Under the pieces are notes generated by a model. The model saw only the letters and a list, made by a program, of their open reading frames with translations. It was not told where the DNA came from and made no database searches. From NCBI RefSeq assembly GCF_003952365.1, contig NZ_CP034443.1:1977001-2041000 (forward strand): a DNA stretch of 64,000 nucleotides. The letters run 5' to 3'. The position numbers and the translations under genes are program-made. Every line of letters begins with the position of its first letter. Position 1 is the first letter of the stretch. Of the stretch, positions 63,020 through 64,000 are shown piece by piece. This DNA comes from Mesorhizobium sp. M9A.F.Ca.ET.002.03.1.2. Lineage in GTDB: Bacteria; Pseudomonadota; Alphaproteobacteria; Rhizobiales; Rhizobiaceae.

Positions 63020-63966
63020 TTGCGCACCGCGCCGAAGGTGATGCCGCGCAGCAACTGCTTGCGCAGCAGGATGGTGAACACCAGGATCGGCACCAGGAAA
63101 ATCGTCGTGCCGGCGGCGACCGCCGGCCAGTCCTGGCCGCCTTCGCCGATGATGGTCGGGATGAAAGGCGGTGCGGTCTGCGCCGTGCCCGAGGTCAACA
63201 GGGCGGCGAACGCATATTCGTTCCAGGCGAAGATCAGGCAGAAGATGGCGGTCGCGGCAATGCCGGTGGTCGCCTGCGGCAGCACGGTGCGCCAGAACGC
63301 CTGCAGGCGCGTGTAACCATCGATCATCGCCGCTTCCTCGTATTCGCGCGGGATCTCGTCGATGAAGCCCTTCAGCAGCCACACTGCTAGCGACACGTTG
63401 ACCGCCGTGTAGAGCAGGATCATGCCGAGCGCGGTATCCGACAGGCCAAGCTCGCGATACATCAGGTAGATGGGAATCGCGACTGCGATCGGCGGCATCA
63501 TCCGCGTTGACAGGATGAAGAACAAAAGGTCGTCTGCCAGCGGCACCTTGAAGCGCGAGAAACCATAGGCCGACAGCGTGCCGAGGAAGACAGCGCAGAA
63601 GGTCGAGCCGAAGGCGATGATCAGCGAGTTGACGAAGCGCGGCATGAAGTTGGACGGGCCGGCGATCACCATGTTGCGCTTGCGCACGGTCTCGTCGCAG
63701 AGGCCGGTCGCCGGTCCCAGCGAGTTGATGTATTCCGGCGTCTGTCGCGTCCGTGTCGAGAACAGATTGCAGTAGCCCTCGAGGCTCGGCTGGAACAGGA
63801 TCTTGGGCGGATAGGCGATCGAATCCGGCGGTGTCTTGAAGCTGGTGGCGAAGATCCACAGCAGCGGCACGATCGAGATCAGCGCGTAAAGTACAATGAT
63901 CGTTCCGGCGACGCGCTTCGACGTGACCGAGGGTGCGACGACCGAATGGGCTGACGTCAGGCTCAT
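63016..63966 (-). CDS. ABC transporter permease (MalG type)
   Basis: The 316-residue permease has six membrane segments, the first at about residues 19-40 (GTIIVLYALISIVPLLWIFA), and the coupling loop REYEEAAMIDGYTRLQAFWR with EAA and G in place. It has a long periplasmic loop after segment 1, including KRNMVIAGPSNFMPRFVNSL. It overlaps the upstream permease stop by 3 bases. Confidence 0.92.
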   Translation of the reverse strand: MSLTSAHSVVAPSVTSKRVAGTIIVLYALISIVPLLWIFATSFKTPPDSIAYPPKILFQPSLEGYCNLFSTRTRQTPEYINSLGPATGLCDETVRKRNMVIAGPSNFMPRFVNSLIIAFGSTFCAVFLGTLSAYGFSRFKVPLADDLLFFILSTRMMPPIAVAIPIYLMYRELGLSDTALGMILLYTAVNVSLAVWLLKGFIDEIPREYEEAAMIDGYTRLQAFWRTVLPQATTGIAATAIFCLIFAWNEYAFAALLTSGTAQTAPPFIPTIIGEGGQDWPAVAAGTTIFLVPILVFTILLRKQLLRGITFGAVRK

Positions 63967-64000
63967 CTCTGCTTCACCTTGTTGAGCGCCTTGACGTAGA
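63963..64000 (-). CDS. ABC transporter permease, C-terminal end (partial)
   Basis: Only the last 11 codons (YVKALNKVKQR, then TGA) lie in the window. A short basic tail of this form and the overlap with the following MalG-type gene point to the MalF-type partner permease. The remainder and the binding-protein gene should lie beyond the right edge. Confidence 0.65.
   Translation of the reverse strand, partial: YVKALNKVKQR

Overview
The window looks like a chromosomal segment of a Mesorhizobium-type alphaproteobacterium (order Hyphomicrobiales). The reasons are high GC content, a cmk-aroA block next to a gene of the TIGR02300 family, a succinoglycan-type exo gene set with a SyrA/ExoX-type repressor, and several families of short palindromic intergenic repeats of the kind I associate with rhizobia. 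No tool or database was used. Family calls come from motifs and gene order.

Layout. Positions 1-4000 hold housekeeping genes (cmk and aroA on minus, a TIGR02300 protein, tRNA-Ala(GGC)) and a small Tat-signal protein with an arginine-rich tail. Positions 4000-14930 are a complete nitrate assimilation locus: nasT-nasS, then nrtABC-nirB-nirD-nasA. The leader before nrtA carries a sigma-54 promoter, an NtrC-like site, two ANTAR-type hexaloop hairpins and an overlapping intrinsic terminator, so NasT antitermination can be read directly. nasA contains a palindromic repeat element inserted in frame. Positions 15000-18260 hold a small membrane protein and a divergent 2-hydroxyacid dehydrogenase / aldehyde dehydrogenase pair.

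Positions 18400-27400 are an unusual glycosylation island: a GT10 fucosyltransferase, a glycosyltransferase-like protein, a GT32-GT62 fusion, a GT2-GT4 fusion coupled to a stand-alone PrimPol-like domain protein, a GH144-like glucanase and an SDR. Positions 27800-53800 are an acidic exopolysaccharide cluster: polymerase, exoF, exoY, an exoX/syrA-like repressor, several glycosyltransferases, an exoK-like glycanase, UDP-glucose dehydrogenase, a GMC dehydrogenase with a Tat-signal partner, a flippase, a phosphoribosyltransferase-HAD fusion, exoL-exoA-exoM-exoO-exoN-exoP and an acyltransferase. A methyltransferase gene here is broken by an imperfect 0.3 kb tandem duplication.

Positions 53860-64000 (minus strand) hold a propionyl-CoA synthetase, a 38-residue membrane peptide and a long operon joining an ABC transporter (two ATPases, permeases, small membrane protein; it continues past the right edge) to a PTS-type dihydroxyacetone kinase (DhaL, DhaM, HPr, enzyme I, DhaK).

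A palindromic motif, core TGC-RNY-GCA followed by SMA, recurs in front of nasT, nrtA, the polymerase gene, exoY, a coiled-coil gene, the flippase/exoL pair and the acyltransferase. It resembles, from memory, the site of the carbon/PHB regulator PhaR (AniA) and may tie nitrate assimilation and polysaccharide synthesis to one regulator.
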